A DNA stretch of 64,000 bases. It comes from Embiotoca jacksoni (Eukaryota; Chordata; Actinopteri; Embiotocidae). Where the stretch lies: the NCBI GenBank assembly GCA_022577435.1, contig JAKOON010000018.1, forward strand, positions 12,510,096 through 12,574,095. The letters are read 5' to 3'. The translations under genes and the position numbers were made by a program. Within the stretch, counting starts at the first letter, position 1. Each line of letters begins with the position of its first letter. This document shows, in pieces, positions 44,083 through 57,440 of the stretch. A model generated the notes under the pieces. That model saw nothing but the letters and a program-made list of their open reading frames with translations, searched no databases and was not told the DNA's origin.

Positions 44083-45304
44083 ACATCCAGATATGCATGG
44101 CATATTACCCTGGAGATATGTCCTCAAAAGTCAAGGACACATAGCATTTTAAGGGCTGTTATGTTGGTTCAAAACTCCATAGCAATGTCTGATCAGTAAA
44201 GTCAACTAGAGGAATTGAGAAAGTGTCTGACTCATCTAAAGATAGCCTTTCTGGGTCCCACATAAATAAAAGCATGCCAAATGCTCACTGTTAAAATACT
44301 GGTCATTTGCAGTGATAGGACTGTGCAATCTACTCCAGCGCTACTATGCAATCAGGCTTGTATGAGGAACACTATCATTAAGCTGAAGAGATAAACAAGT
44401 GCCGGAGGAGAGGGTGGTTTAGGAAATCTTTGCTTACATAAACTAGTCACACAGATTAATTTTCTGTATTTTCTAGAGAAAGAAAATGTGAGGAACTCAC
44501 AATCCTATAGTGTTTAAAAAAAAAAGAAAAAAAAAAAAAGCTTAATTTTTCAATATAGAGCATTTATTAAATCACTAGCCAGTTTAATTGATTCAATTAT
44601 TTCAAATTGCGCCTAAACTGCTCTTGGCATATAATACATTGGATCATTCATTCAAGTTCTAAATGCATTTTTCTTCCGTTTCAATGCAATTTCATTTCAG
44701 ACCTTCTCATTTTTATAGGAGAACACATTCGCAACCAAGAGAACCCTATAATGATAGAAAACGTGACTTTTGTCACCAGTGAGAAGTGAAGTGACAAAAA
44801 AAGTGAGAAATCAGCATGATAACAGTCTGACTCGGCTGAGATAAAATTATGGAGATGAGTTGGAGACAAGAGGACAAAAGAGAACAGAGAGAGCATTGTC
44901 AAAACTCATCTTGCAGATTTTTAATTTGGAGTTGAGGAACAAGAATGAAAGAAAAAAGAAAAACAATTGAGAAAATTCAGTTTCTGTAATCACAATGAAA
45001 CAGTAGTTTTGACTGGTATAGCACCTTTTATATTACATTATATTTGGCTGTTGCTTTTGTCCCAACTGACTTACAATCAGAGCATTAACCAAGCAAGAGC
45101 TAGATATCTAAGACTGGGAGTGTATCCCTTTGAAACAAATGACAAAAATCATATTTAGTCTAATAGAACTAATACATTGTGGCTTTTTTTTTTTTTAATT
45201 TCCTGTAATGTTTAGACTGCCATGAATGCCTTTGACCTTGTTCATGAGACAATGAGATGGCATGTATGTCTAGGAAGTCTCTGATTCACTCTGCCTGGCA
45301 TTTG

Positions 45305-45307
<3 letters not shown>

Positions 45308-45366
<59 letters not shown>
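45308..45366. repeat. (CA)n microsatellite
   Basis: About 29 CA repeats. Confidence 0.97.
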
Positions 45367-45368
<2 letters not shown>

Positions 45369-46027
45369 TTGGTACCGTTTGAACAAATAGTAAAACCCAC
45401 AGATACCACCTCTTTTTCTCCCCTTACACTCAGTCACTCAACATACTTATCAGAAGAACGAATTACTTGACTTATTACTTCCACGCGCACATAGACAGAC
45501 AGACACACACACACATCGTAGATTTAAACGATGGCAAAGCCGCTACTGGAACAACGTTTGTCTTGGCAAGCGTCTACCCCCCAGAATCTAATTATTTGCA
45601 GCAGCTGCTCATGCTCTTGTTTGTAGCACAGTGAAGCTAAAAACTGTTTAAAAGGATCTCTCCGCTTCTCAGAGCTGGCAGGAAGCACAGTGGTTTAAAA
45701 CACCCCAAAGCCGCTTTGCTGTGCTCTGGGTAGGGTAATCAGAACATGAATCTAAACACTGCTGGTTAAAGGGTGGATTTATGGATCAATCTTGTCAATA
45801 TGAAGAGTTTGAAGTTAAGGTTCTCCATCAGTCACCAGCCTTCCCATTCACTAACATAAGGTGACACTGCCAAAGTACTGAAATGTAAGCCAGCCATTCT
45901 GCACTAATTTTGCCTGATTCAACCATCGGCTTTGAATGCGACCACAGTATGATTTTGTCGTTTAGAAAATCTAGGTCAGGAGGATAAATTCTCTGTTTTT
46001 TGTGGACTGTGAGGTAAACACATTGAT

Positions 46028-46690
46028 CCGAAGCACAACTAGAAGGGCACTCGGAGAGCGCAGACCTCTGCCAAGGCCAATAGACCAATTCTGCAACTCT
46101 GCAATTGCACCCACTATATATGTCTGGATCTATTTCCAAAAATATTAAAGAATGATGTCAAAATCTAACTGAAGCTTCACATCTCAGCTGTTGTGCCAGT
46201 TCCAGATCTCCCTTATAAAACCACTGTCCTTGAGCAAGCGCATGAGCCTACAGGAGAAGGCATTTGGCAACAGTGGGGAGGAAAAACTTCCTTTTAACAT
46301 GAAGAGACCTCCGACAGAACCAGACTCAGAGGTGGGCGGCCATCTGCCTCAACCATGGGCTCCTGTTACGGCTATGTTCCCTTCATAATGGGTCGTTTTC
46401 TGTGGTGCAGAGCCGTGTTTCCAATTCAGTATGCCTCACCTCCAATGATGCTCACTAAAGGAGGAAGGGGGAACAGGGACACAATTAGCTAAATTAAGCT
46501 AAATGTCTATATCGCAATGTTAATTAAAGTGAAAAATAATTCATAGATCTGCCCCATGATTTGGATCCACTGCAGAATTTAATGGATGCCAAGTTTCATG
46601 AAAATCAGACCAGAAGCTAAACTCATTGACAAACAGGCAAACAAACAAACTGCATCAAAAACATAACTTCTTTGGGCGAGTTAATAAAGA
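46028..46690 (+). repeat. two nested dispersed repeats
   Basis: The outer repeat begins near GGCACTCGGAGAGCGCAGAC (46048) and resumes at about 46520-46690 with GCCAAGTTTCATGAAAATCA, CAAACAAACAAAC and AAAACATAACTTCTTTGGGC. These strings recur in fish genomes as two ends of one element. Between them (about 46170-46400) sits a second familiar segment: GGCAACAGTGGGGAGGAAAA, AACATGAAGAGACCTCC and GGCGGCCATCTGCCTC. The boundaries are approximate and rest on recalled patterns, not on a library search. Confidence 0.45.
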
Positions 46691-48175
46691 ACAGAGTCAA
46701 GTCATTCAATTGACCCTTAAAACAGAGGAACTTTTATATTGTACCACACACAGCTGAATCAAAGTTTACAGGCAGCATAAAATCTGAATTTCAGAAGTCA
46801 AAAAGATTTCAGCATTTTGATTTTTTTGGAGCCATCAGAAACAAGGTCATATGTGGTGTCTCTCTGGTTAATAGGAAGAAAAAAAACTTCATTTGATAAA
46901 CGCAATATCTCTCATACAAGTTTAAGTGCTACCAGTGTCTCAATAAAAAAATAATTTCAACCGCCCGTCTCTTAAGCTCTCAAAAAAAAATCTTTCCGCT
47001 GTTTTCTTAAATGATCTGCTCATACAAGTAAATTTTATACGAACAAGTCTACCTGCCTTAAAGCAGCACTCATCACAACCTATTGGTGGTTGTGTTAAAT
47101 ACTTCAAGTAACAAGCAGGAAGTGTAGCTACGGCTGGTTTACCAAGGTAAACACAAATTCACACAACAGCAGCTTTCACCCATACAACCTCCGCTCCTTT
47201 CAGCCCCGCTGCTGTCCATACAGCCTTTCACAGCTGCACAATCTCCCTTTGCGAACACCTCACACACATACACACACAAAGTGCCTGCAGCTAGGTATAA
47301 ATACTATACATCATATTCCCACTTCACTGGCAAAGTTTCCATTCTCACTTGACTTGACTTAAATAGCTAAAGTGAGGTGTACATTCCCTGAGTCTCTGCC
47401 TCTCTGCTTAACTTTGACAGTTTGTCCGGAAAGAGCTCTTCAGCAGCTCATCCATTTAGCGTATACTGACATGATCTGCCAGAAGTGCACTCTGTCTAAG
47501 ATTTATGAAAAAATTTATCTGGGCTGAAGTGAGGGGGAATGTTAAATGTCACATTGAGTTTTAGGAATGTAGAAAAATTGCGCTTTAATTTTCAATGATA
47601 GGAACTGACAAAGACGATAAGAAAATAATTAATCTTCAACACAGTTTTGTGTATGATAAGAAAATTATACAATCAGTATAGAAACAGAATAAATACAAAC
47701 TGAATTGTTATACCCATACCCATAGTATACCTACATAGTTCATTGTGCAGCATACTTTTTAAGAGGCAGCAAAGTTCTTAAAATTTACAATGGTTCCTTT
47801 TCCTTTTTGAATATTCTGTATTTAGAAAACAGAAAAATAACAGATGAATGCTTATGAATTGGGGGGGGGGGATGACATTAATGGAATGTGCTGCCTTCTA
47901 ATCCCTTGAGACGGAGGAATTTGCAGCAGAGGGAATTCCTGTCATTCAGGGAGAAAACTACGAAGTCCTGCACACACACAGAGCTGCTGTACAGGCAGCA
48001 AAGATTGACTGCAGAAACAGCGCAGCTCACCAGCACTATACAAATCCTTATTTACAGACTCATACTCATGACTGTAAACTGAACAAGACATTTACTGCAA
48101 GCTGAACAAACTAACAGGTAAAAGGGTGGAAAATAGTAGAAAGTAGATAAAGAGAGTGAGAAAGTTGCACAGTAC

Positions 48176-48440
48176 CTGGAAGGCAGGACAGCAGAGTGCT
48201 GGTTGAGTGAGAGGCAAGGCTAGGATTCCTCTCTTAGTTTTATCCTCACGTTCCTTCACCGGATCTCCCGTCGCTCATAGAGGAGTTTGTGTCTTGGAGC
48301 TGGGATTTTGATTTCAGGAGTAGGGAGGACCACACAGCTCCTGGAAGACAACCTCTCTCCTCTAATCCTCTCTCCGATGTGATGACACTCTCTAACCTCG
48401 ACCATCTGTTGAAACACGTCCCGGAGCAGTCAGCACCACG
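48176..48440 (-). other. sulf1: candidate sulf1 noncoding first exon
   Basis: On the minus strand this CpG-containing, locally GC-rich block ends in a CTTCCAG/GTACTG donor at 48176/48175. It has no long open frame. It lies upstream of, and in the same orientation as, sulf1, and stands out from AT-rich surroundings. The same CTTCCAG could instead be an acceptor, so the assignment is tentative. Confidence 0.35.
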
Positions 48441-48545
48441 CTGTGTCAAGAACCCCACTCCCCTGCCCAATCACAGACCGGCTGCTGGGTGGCTCCTCGC
48501 TGCCAGGAGGCAGGGACAAGGACACAGCGCAGCGCAGCGCAGAGG
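48440..48545 (-). promoter_or_regulatory. sulf1: candidate sulf1 promoter with CCAAT box
   Basis: An inverted CCAAT box (plus CCAAT at 48467-48471, within GCCCAATCACAG) sits next to a G-rich GGGCAGGGGAGTGGGG segment on the minus strand, just upstream of the candidate first exon. A GCAGC/GCGCA repeat (about 48525-48542) follows. Typical TATA sequence is absent. Support is motif and composition only. Confidence 0.3.
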
Positions 48546-48546
48546 G

Positions 48547-48586
48547 ACACACACCCACACCCACACCCACACACACACACACACAC
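48547..48586. repeat. imperfect (CA)n/(CCCACA)n microsatellite
   Basis: CACACCCACACC-type units followed by a pure CA run. Confidence 0.9.
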
Positions 48587-48729
48587 TCTATGAGATGAGA
48601 GCAAGAAAACCCCCAGTCATCGTAACCTGAGAGGCAGAGTGGGAGGACGGGGAGAATGAGAGGAGTGGAAAGAGGAGGAATGGGAGGGGAGCAAGCGAGA
48701 GACAAACAGAGCGAGATTAGAGGGGGGTT

Positions 48730-48750
48730 GGGGGGGGGGGGGGGGGGGGT
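48730..48750. repeat. poly-G tract
   Basis: About 19 consecutive Gs; quadruplex-prone and error-prone for sequencing. Confidence 0.9.
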
Positions 48751-48759
48751 TAAGTGCAA

Positions 48760-51700
48760 AAAGCAGAGGTAGAGAAGATGGAGAAATATTATTTGTATGT
48801 TTTATATTACCTTGACGGTAGTGTTACTTACTGAAAAACTCTCACACAAATCTTAGACTGCAAACCCATACACGGTCAGACACACACAGACTACTTTACC
48901 CTCAGTTCTTGACCTCTTTCCTCCCTCTCTTCACCCTGCAGCCACAGAGTATGTGGTCTAAAGAATAAAACTAAAAAGGCAATAAAATTCTGTATTGGCT
49001 CCGTGGTGGGAATGCTATTGGCACTAAACTGTTACATCTGCAGGCACAGAAGCACAAGCAGCAGCCCTCACACCTTCGTGTGATAAATCCTTACAGTCCC
49101 CCAGCTGCATTCCTGCCCTTCACCACCTATTGCCTTAAGTTAGAAAGAAGGGCCGAGGGGAAGACACTAAAATTACAAAGCCAAGGAAAGAGTAAGATAA
49201 AGAGGAAAAAAAAGGAGAAGAAAAGAAGCCGAGACGAGCGAGGCTTCTGGGTTTATGGCTAGATGGCAGCAGATTGACAGAGCAAACATTTACCATTTAC
49301 CATCAAGCTTTCATCACTAATGCTGCATTTCCTAAACGAATCAACCGATTTTCAACCTATTCATGCAAAACACAGGGAACTTTAGGTGAGAAAGGCTGTC
49401 ACATTAATCATTTAGTTGAACCACTGTCCTACTCACTGATGTAATAAAAAAGGATTACGAGACCCTGATAATATTCAGGAGCAACTTCAAAGGCAAACCC
49501 TAATGAGGTAATACCCATTTGATATCCTACAGCATCACCATGAGTTAATCAGAGGTGTGAAACACCAAAAAAAGGCTTCTAAGTGGTTCATTTACATTCA
49601 GTAAAGAGCATAAACACAATGGTCACTGTTTCAAGTTGTTGAGCCTGGTATTATTGACGGCTTTGTCCCTTTCCAACTGACTTTAATCATAGTTTAAGGC
49701 TAATTATGTATATTTAAAATATTTTATTTTTATTTATTCCAGAAAGAACATTTCATGTTATGGTGTAATATTCCTCAGAGCCCACATGTGGACCAGTTTT
49801 TGAATTTGATCTGATTGCACCACAGAAAAAACATCAGATACTTCTTTCACATTTTCCAGTGGATGCTACCACTCGGGTTTTCATTAAACTAAACACGGCC
49901 TATTTTCACCAGGGACACGTGAAACTTTCCCCAGCTTGGACTGATGTTTGAAATGGGCAGCAGTGAGAGAGAGTAAGGGCCTTAGGGGGAAAGAGCTCAA
50001 ATTAGATTAACTAAATTCACAAAGACTGTCCCCAGTCCCTCCTGCATGGCTACACACATCCCAACCCACACCTCCAACCCCAAGCCCCCATTCTCACGGC
50101 CGAGAAGTTTCCAAAGGGCCTTCAGGCAGACCAGGGGCGACCAAATCCCTGTGCTCTTTACTGGATTAAAGATGGCTGCCCCACTAGGGGAGAGGGACTG
50201 TTTTTTTCAGAAGCTGAGCACATCTGTAAACATCTTAAATCCATGCAGACAGAAAAGGTTATCAGGTTGAGTTTCTGTGAGGAACACATCCACAACCTCA
50301 TCCATCCCCTTTGAAAGTTTCTAGAGGTAGAAACTGTCTTCTACTTTATGCAAACACACATCATTCATTTGGCATGACCACCATTAATCTCCATTTTCCA
50401 TTTTCACTTCCGCTGGTGGACACAACAGCAACAAAAGCAAGGGTGGAGGGAGGTCTATAAAAAGGCCTCATCTTATGAATGACTGAATGACCTGCAGGGG
50501 GGCCAGTGGTTCTCTGGTAACCCCTATTCACTCTCCTTCTCCCCATCCTTACTTAGCAAATTATTCAAGTCTATCTTCATAAACATGTAGGTTATCCAAA
50601 ATTATCTTCTCTCTTTTTGGAACCCTTATTTAAATGTCATGGTTATCTCTTGCACAAGCTTTACTTTTAAACTGAATGCAAGCCTCCTCTGACCACCTCA
50701 GACTCACTTCCCCCCTTTCCATCCAGCTTTCCAGCCATCAGTTGGGCCTGCAGGTGCAGGCGGAGGCCAGTGTCGGGGGGCTCCTCGGTTCACTAGCCCC
50801 ATTCTCTGTGGCTGAATGAGATACATAGGGGTGTCATAGCTGTGATCCTGCCTCTGTGCCAGTATATACTGCTAAATAAGAAACTGGGGAATACAGTCAT
50901 GATGTGGGGTTGACTCTGTCTTGTGCTACGTAGTATTTTGAATACCAAGCACATGGCCACTGCCATTATAACCTCGCTGTTATGTAGTTATGTCGACTCA
51001 TGTGAAATAGCTGCGAGGATACAGAGGGAAAGCAGGAGAAGACATGCAAGCTTGGTCATGAAAGTACAGGACAAGGCAGAAAAATGTAAGACGAGAGAGG
51101 ACAGAGGGGAGATAGAAACACAGTAGGGACATAAGGGCGGCAGGGTAAGGAAAAAACAGAGGGAGAAGAGGGGCTTCTGTGGTTCAGTGACAGCTGAACA
51201 TGCTTCACACGGATGTGGTGGGATTTTGCCAATGCGGCTCTCACACCACACTCCTGCTGTGCCATGCATGTGCCCTTGTATTACATGTAAGTGGCTTAAC
51301 ACGCATGAAAACCACACATGCATGAAAACCTGCAGGGCAGCATTTGTCACTATTCAATATTCTGAGTATAGCCAAAGACATGGGAAGTGAGGACCAGTCT
51401 TAAATAGTTACCAATACCAGAACAGCAGTACCGATAAGGCTCAGGAGCATTTGGTACAGCTATCTAGTTTGCTCACTGTTATTTAGTTTGTTTACTTTGG
51501 TATTCATTTTAATTCAATTAAATCAAGTAAGAACACCAATACTATACTGATAAGAGTACAGGTACATATCAATACCGGTAAGCAGAACCGGCATCAATAC
51601 CACTATTGATAAAATAGTGCCATTCCATGAATCCCTATGAGTTAAAAAAATATTCTGCAATACCCAGAATAAGTACTCTGATGTTCCAACCTTTACTTAC

Positions 51701-54700
51701 TTAGCACTGAGGTGCTATGTTATGTACCTGGATCCATTTCGAGGGAGTTTTGCTTGCTTGTCATTATTTGTATTATTTTTGAGTACACTACTTGATTGAC
51801 CTTATTTTTCATAACTCACCTATAAAATACACGTAAATTGTGATTATTGCAGAAGTTTGGTTCTACTTTGTAAACAAATGAAATATTCTGCAATATTAAT
51901 CATATCTTGATATTCACAATATTAGTGTCATTAATGTGGGTGTAAACATGGTTTGTATTGAAATTACAACAAACACTGAATAACAGAGTACACAGTATCC
52001 CTAGGCTTTTTTTTTTTTTTTTTTTTTATCTTTAAAGGTTTCCTCGTGATTGTTTCAATAAACGTTAAGACTGACACCTATTCTTGAAAACCCACAGTCA
52101 AGCAGCTAACGGGTAGTTCTGTAGACAAAAGGAATGCACCAACACATACTGAAGTCATTTACAGGGCCCTGAGATCAATTGTTAGGTCATGATTGGATCT
52201 AGAGGTCTTTTCATAATGACAATCCCCATATCCCCCAAACAGACTTCAGTCAAATGGTCCATATGTTATCTCCCTAGCAGATATTTATATGACAGTGAAC
52301 CATCAGAGCCAAGAGTGTGATGGCTACTTCCACTAACAGTTAAAGTTGATATGATTAATACCTTAAATGTAATTACTGACTATCCTGCATTAAAAGCAAT
52401 AGTTTCCATTAGCTACACTGCCTTTATGTTGCAATCACACATGTTTTTGCAGCTTCCTCAAACTGCAGTTGATTTCATCCTCATGCTGATCATTTTTGAT
52501 TTCAGGAAATTATAAGATTGATTTCCATATGAAATATCAATGGACAGGTTGTACCGTTGGTGGGCCAATAATAATAAAAGGTACAAATACTTACTAACGT
52601 CCATGTGTCTAGTTCAGAAGGAACGCTGTCCACATTGGGTAACTCGGTGATAAAAAAAGGAAAGTGCATCCAGATAATAATAACTGTCAGGGCGGACTAT
52701 GATTTCTTGGCTCTTACGTTACTTATCAAACTTTTCAACATTGTGTGCCAAATATGGAGGCCAATATCTTCCAAATCCTTGGACACATTCATCAAATCTC
52801 CCAATCTATCTTTTCAAATATTGCATTACAGTATTGCCTTGAATAAAGTAACATCTTTTATTCATTAGCTCTTCCAAACTTCCAGTATTTTTTATGTTTA
52901 CAGAAATGATAAAATCCAATGATAGTGTAGAGACTAACTGCAGAAACCTCACAGACCACCCACAGAGCCATTTTATAGCAGGATTAGGACCTTCCAAAAG
53001 CTTCTACAAAGTTAGGAACAGATAGAGAGACAAACCAATCCTATCACTCCCCTGATCTGGTGAATCACAGGATGACGGAAATGATTTGGGAGAGCCTTAA
53101 AGTTCAGTAAACGGGTAAATGGCTGGGAACCAGTGCTGTAAGCCATGAAGATATGATATAGATAGAGAGGAAAGATACTGATCGCTCTCTCTGGGTTCGA
53201 GTAAGATGAAAGACATTCTGACGCCAAGACAATAGCAGTCGTGTAGTGACTAGGTTCCACAGGCAAAGCCCCAGGGATCTTAGACACCGAATTCCACTTA
53301 TTTTTTGGGGGTTAGAATTTAAAAACTATATTGTTGCCTTCTGTCAATCTTGTCACACAAGAACAGTAAAAGGAGGAAAGTAAAGTAATAGCAATAGCAG
53401 TGGCACAGAAATGAGTTATTATTGAGTATACAAGTATGAGATTATTTTGATGGACAGTCAATAATAAATAATAAACCGTTTTGACACCTGTTCTGTTTTA
53501 ACTTGGGTCAAAATACAAGAGGATGGGGTCAGGTCACCTTCAGTCACAAAAAAAAATCGTGAAAAAAAATTCTGAACTGAAAATATGTTAAACTTTTAAA
53601 TCCCTCCATAATAAATTTTCACAATTCACAATTCAGTACAACCACAGTATCTGGCAGTCATTGCATACTCTGTAATTTTCTTCCAAGACAAAGTTGTACT
53701 ATTTTTAGTTCCAGTGGTACTTTTCTCAATAAAAATATTTATACGGATCTAAATCAAAATTCACAGTATCCTCCCCTCTTCTACTTGTGTATCTTCTGGG
53801 TTTGATTTTCTAACATTGCTCTTAATGCAATGCTGTCTTTAAGATTGATGCTCTCTTCTCTTCCTAATCATTTTGACATTGAATCATTAGTAAGTGTCCA
53901 AAACTTTTGTAAAGGTCAAGTTCAACTGATGATGTTTCAGTGTATTCACAAAATTCACTGGCTGCAAGAAGGTCTTGTGATTTTGTACCCAAAGGTTTGT
54001 TTAAGGAGTTAATCTTATTCTGTATGAAATATGATTAAGCCCCACCCAACCCTTTCACTGGAATTGTCAACAATACAAGGATTTATTTTAATCTCAACAG
54101 AGAATGTTTTGTGCCTCTAAAAAGATCTATTAGATATAAAGGAAAAACTGCACTGGTTTAGCATATCATTGACCCCTCGAGAAGAGTTCCTCTGTAGCCA
54201 CAAATCAACAGTCCCCACACCACCAAACAATAATGCATTCAACAAATAATCATTTCCCGTCAAACCCCCCCAACTCTGCAGACTCCAAAAAGTCTCTGGG
54301 GTAACAGAAAAATCTGCTCCAAAAGTGTTTGTTTACACTAATATTCTCAGTGAAAAACAGTCCAACTCTTTGTTACCTTCCAAAAACTTTGACCCTGAAG
54401 AGACATTGAGAGAAAGCGATAATTGTTGTCATAAAGCCAGCGTCCAACTCCTTCCCGTCTCTGAGGAGGTTGTGGAAGTCTCATCCTCACGGAGTGGGGC
54501 TCCATTTCCGGAAGCCTGCCTTACTAATCCTCTCAGGCGAGAAGGTGAAAGGCAGGAACAAGGAGAAAGGGGGAAAGCGGTACGTGGGAAGGAAAGGCTA
54601 TGTATGCCACAACGTCCAAAAATGACTGGTTGAAAATAATCCCATAAAGCATGCCGCCAGTGGCCTGTTGAGAGAGAGAATTAGGATTTGCTTTGGGCAG

Positions 54701-57440
54701 ATAGGCCGTTCAATTATCCCTTTAGTGGCCTTAACTCGCCCCCGGCCACGATAAGGACAGAATTTTCATTTGTCAGCAAAATATGGCGAGAGTGAGGCAG
54801 ATCAGGTTGGAGCATGCTGTTGCTTAATGATACAGCTCTACATAAGGATCAGTTTGGCTCTTAATAGATATCAACAAACTAAATGCAATCAGCAAGAAAA
54901 ATGGCTAATTTAGAGGCAAAAGAACTAAACTGACGAGTTAGACAACCATTGCAGCACTGGTGTCCACATGGCAAACTTGGTACACATGCTAGTTTAATGA
55001 GAATACAAACTATGTTTTCTGTGGCAAGTAAGATGAAAACACGGGGATGTGGCTGCGGATTTTAACAGGGTGTTTGTTGGGTTTCTGGGCAAAGAGAAGC
55101 AGCGAGGCCCTATGTGATTTGTGATTCGCACGCGGGTGGGAAGAGAAACCTTTTAATCTGTGCCCTGGACTCTGCTTCCTCTCACTAGGAGAAAATCAGG
55201 AACATGAATGGCTCAACCACTGGGATGTTTATGACCCACTGAAGGGCCACACAGCGTAAGAGATCATTTGTATGAGAATAGGTACAAGAGCAGAACCCTC
55301 CCCTTCACTAAGCTCCCTCATCCAGCCTCTTTTATGCTCCCGGGCTCTCTCATTATACACTCTGCCCTTTCTCAATTTATTCTTTTTGACTGGTTTGCTT
55401 CTTTTAAGATTTGTTTAAACATTTTTATAACACCACACTTCGCCCATCCCCACAGTTATTAAAAAAAAAAAATGTACATTTCACAGAACGAGTTATAGGG
55501 CAGCTTTCAGGAGAGCAGTCCACAGGGGCTAGGTCTCAAACAGGTGCAAATTCCAGTGATGCCTGCGTGCATTTGGACACGTTGTGTCTCTATAAAACTG
55601 GGCCAAGTGGCACATTGAAGGTGATGGCCAGCAGAGATGTCTGACAGCTAGACGCGCTTTCATGCCAGAGAGAATAAATTCTCACACTGTTTTACTGAGT
55701 TTGTGTGCGTGTAAGTGAGGCAGGCAGAAAATGCAGCAGGAATCATAAATCCTGAATATTCAATTATATTTACTACAGTTACTATAACTTAATAGTAATA
55801 AATTGTGACACAGACACAGGCTCCCATTTCACGCTCACCCCGCAGGCTATGGAGCCTGGAAACATGTACTGGACAGCCCATCCCAGAGGAGAATTCAGAG
55901 TGTGGGGCTGTGTGGGTGGGTGAGCACTCATTTGAAGAAAACTCCCAATAATCCAATTAACCACATAATTTCCTTTAGTACACAGGAACTGAATCAACTG
56001 TCAGAGAGCAGCCGAGTCAGAAAAAGTGAAAAGGGTATGGACAGAGGAAGGATAAGAAAAGGCTTTTCTGTGTACTGTTCAGCTGCTGCAGTGAACATAA
56101 TGCAAACAAAGCTTTAGAGAAAGAGGCTTTAGATCTCTGCAAACATGGTGGGGCCTCTCATGCTTCACTTTGTAACTGTCCTGCTTGGCTGGCGATCAGC
56201 TCTCTTGTCCAGGACCAGTTTTTAGCAGGGATCCCTTGACCAAGAGCCAAGCTGCCTTTCACAGTGTGTGAGTGTGAGTGCACGCGTGCTTGAATATGCA
56301 TGAGAGGAGTGGAGGGGCTCCTCCACTGTTCACTGTTCTATAGCTGGCCTCATATTCACATAGAAAAACAACTACGATGATATGCAGAGAAATAAGAGAA
56401 GGAAAATATTTGTATACAACGTACAAAATGTTAGAGAGAAATATTAGTGAGGACCCACAATATAAATCCTCTCAACCCCATCCTTAGTCTCCGTTTAAAT
56501 GATTGTTGTTCTCGCAAAAATGACAAGCATATGAAGTAGATTCAGTGAATTCACCTCAGCAAAGAGAGGGGCATTAGAGGGGAGAAAAATAGTGCAGGAA
56601 TTCAGAATATTCTCCTCGTAAGTGCTTATCTTCCCTCTTGGGGCATGGAATCTCAGCCACCATGACGATGCCAAAAAGGAGAAAATGGGCATCATCCCAT
56701 CAATATTTCAGTCAAAAAGCAAGCCTGTGTACCTCTTTGAACTACTCCACTTAAATATACTAAATTCATCTTTCAATTTGATGTATATCTGATTGGATCA
56801 AATGGGTGAGATACAATTGAAGAGATGCACAGAGGTCACAGTTTTCATAGAGCCCTTTTAATTCAAAGAAAAGTAAAGATAGAAACGAGGCTAATCTGTT
56901 TTTCATTCTCCCTGCCTCCACCTCCATCACTAAGGCAAAACGAGTAAGAGGAAGTTAAATTCAACAAATTCAACAAAGAAAAAGGTGGTGAAAACGCAGT
57001 GCTCAATCAAATCACATGGTACACTATTGTTCATTAAAAGGATTTAAAGATTGAAGTTCTGAAGTTTTGGTAAATATTCTACTTACAATAAATTCTGTGA
57101 GCTAATTTGTTTTGACAAGATTAAATATTACAAATGAATAAAATATCTCCCAGTCCTCAAATAAAGGCAGGAAGGACTGAACAAAGGAAGGATCGACGAA
57201 GGGTATAAAAAAAAAAGAGCAACTAACTCAATTTGAGTAAGCCAGCCGTAAACTGCGAAAAGAGGTGCTCAGCTTTCTTTTTCAAGCTTTCATATCTTAA
57301 GAAGAACCTCTCTTAATTCCTCATTCTTCATTTCCTGTTCCTGTCTGGATCCAGATGGCTAAAAGATTCCAAGTACAACCGTAGATGAATGACTGAAGAT
57401 TTACATGGCCAAGCCGGTGCACGGACGAGTAATGTTGTGG
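48760..57440. other. no gene recognised (upstream of sulf1)
   Basis: AT-rich sequence with T/A homopolymers (for example T at about 52008-52027) and only short, featureless open frames. A stretch at about 51380-51620 repeats ACCAATAC/TACCGGTA/ACCGATAAG-type strings and may be an old DNA-transposon remnant, but the evidence is weak. No splice-supported coding exon found on either strand. Confidence 0.5.

Larger units (their letters stand above)
33819..48175 (-). other. sulf1: long sulf1 5' intron (inferred)
   Basis: About 14.4 kb with no protein-coding exon recognised on either strand. It holds the Tc1/mariner remnant, two AT and three TG/CA microsatellites and the nested repeat near 46 kb, listed separately. 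The rest is AT-rich unique-looking sequence. Regulatory elements are expected in such an intron, but I cannot identify them by eye. Confidence 0.45.
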
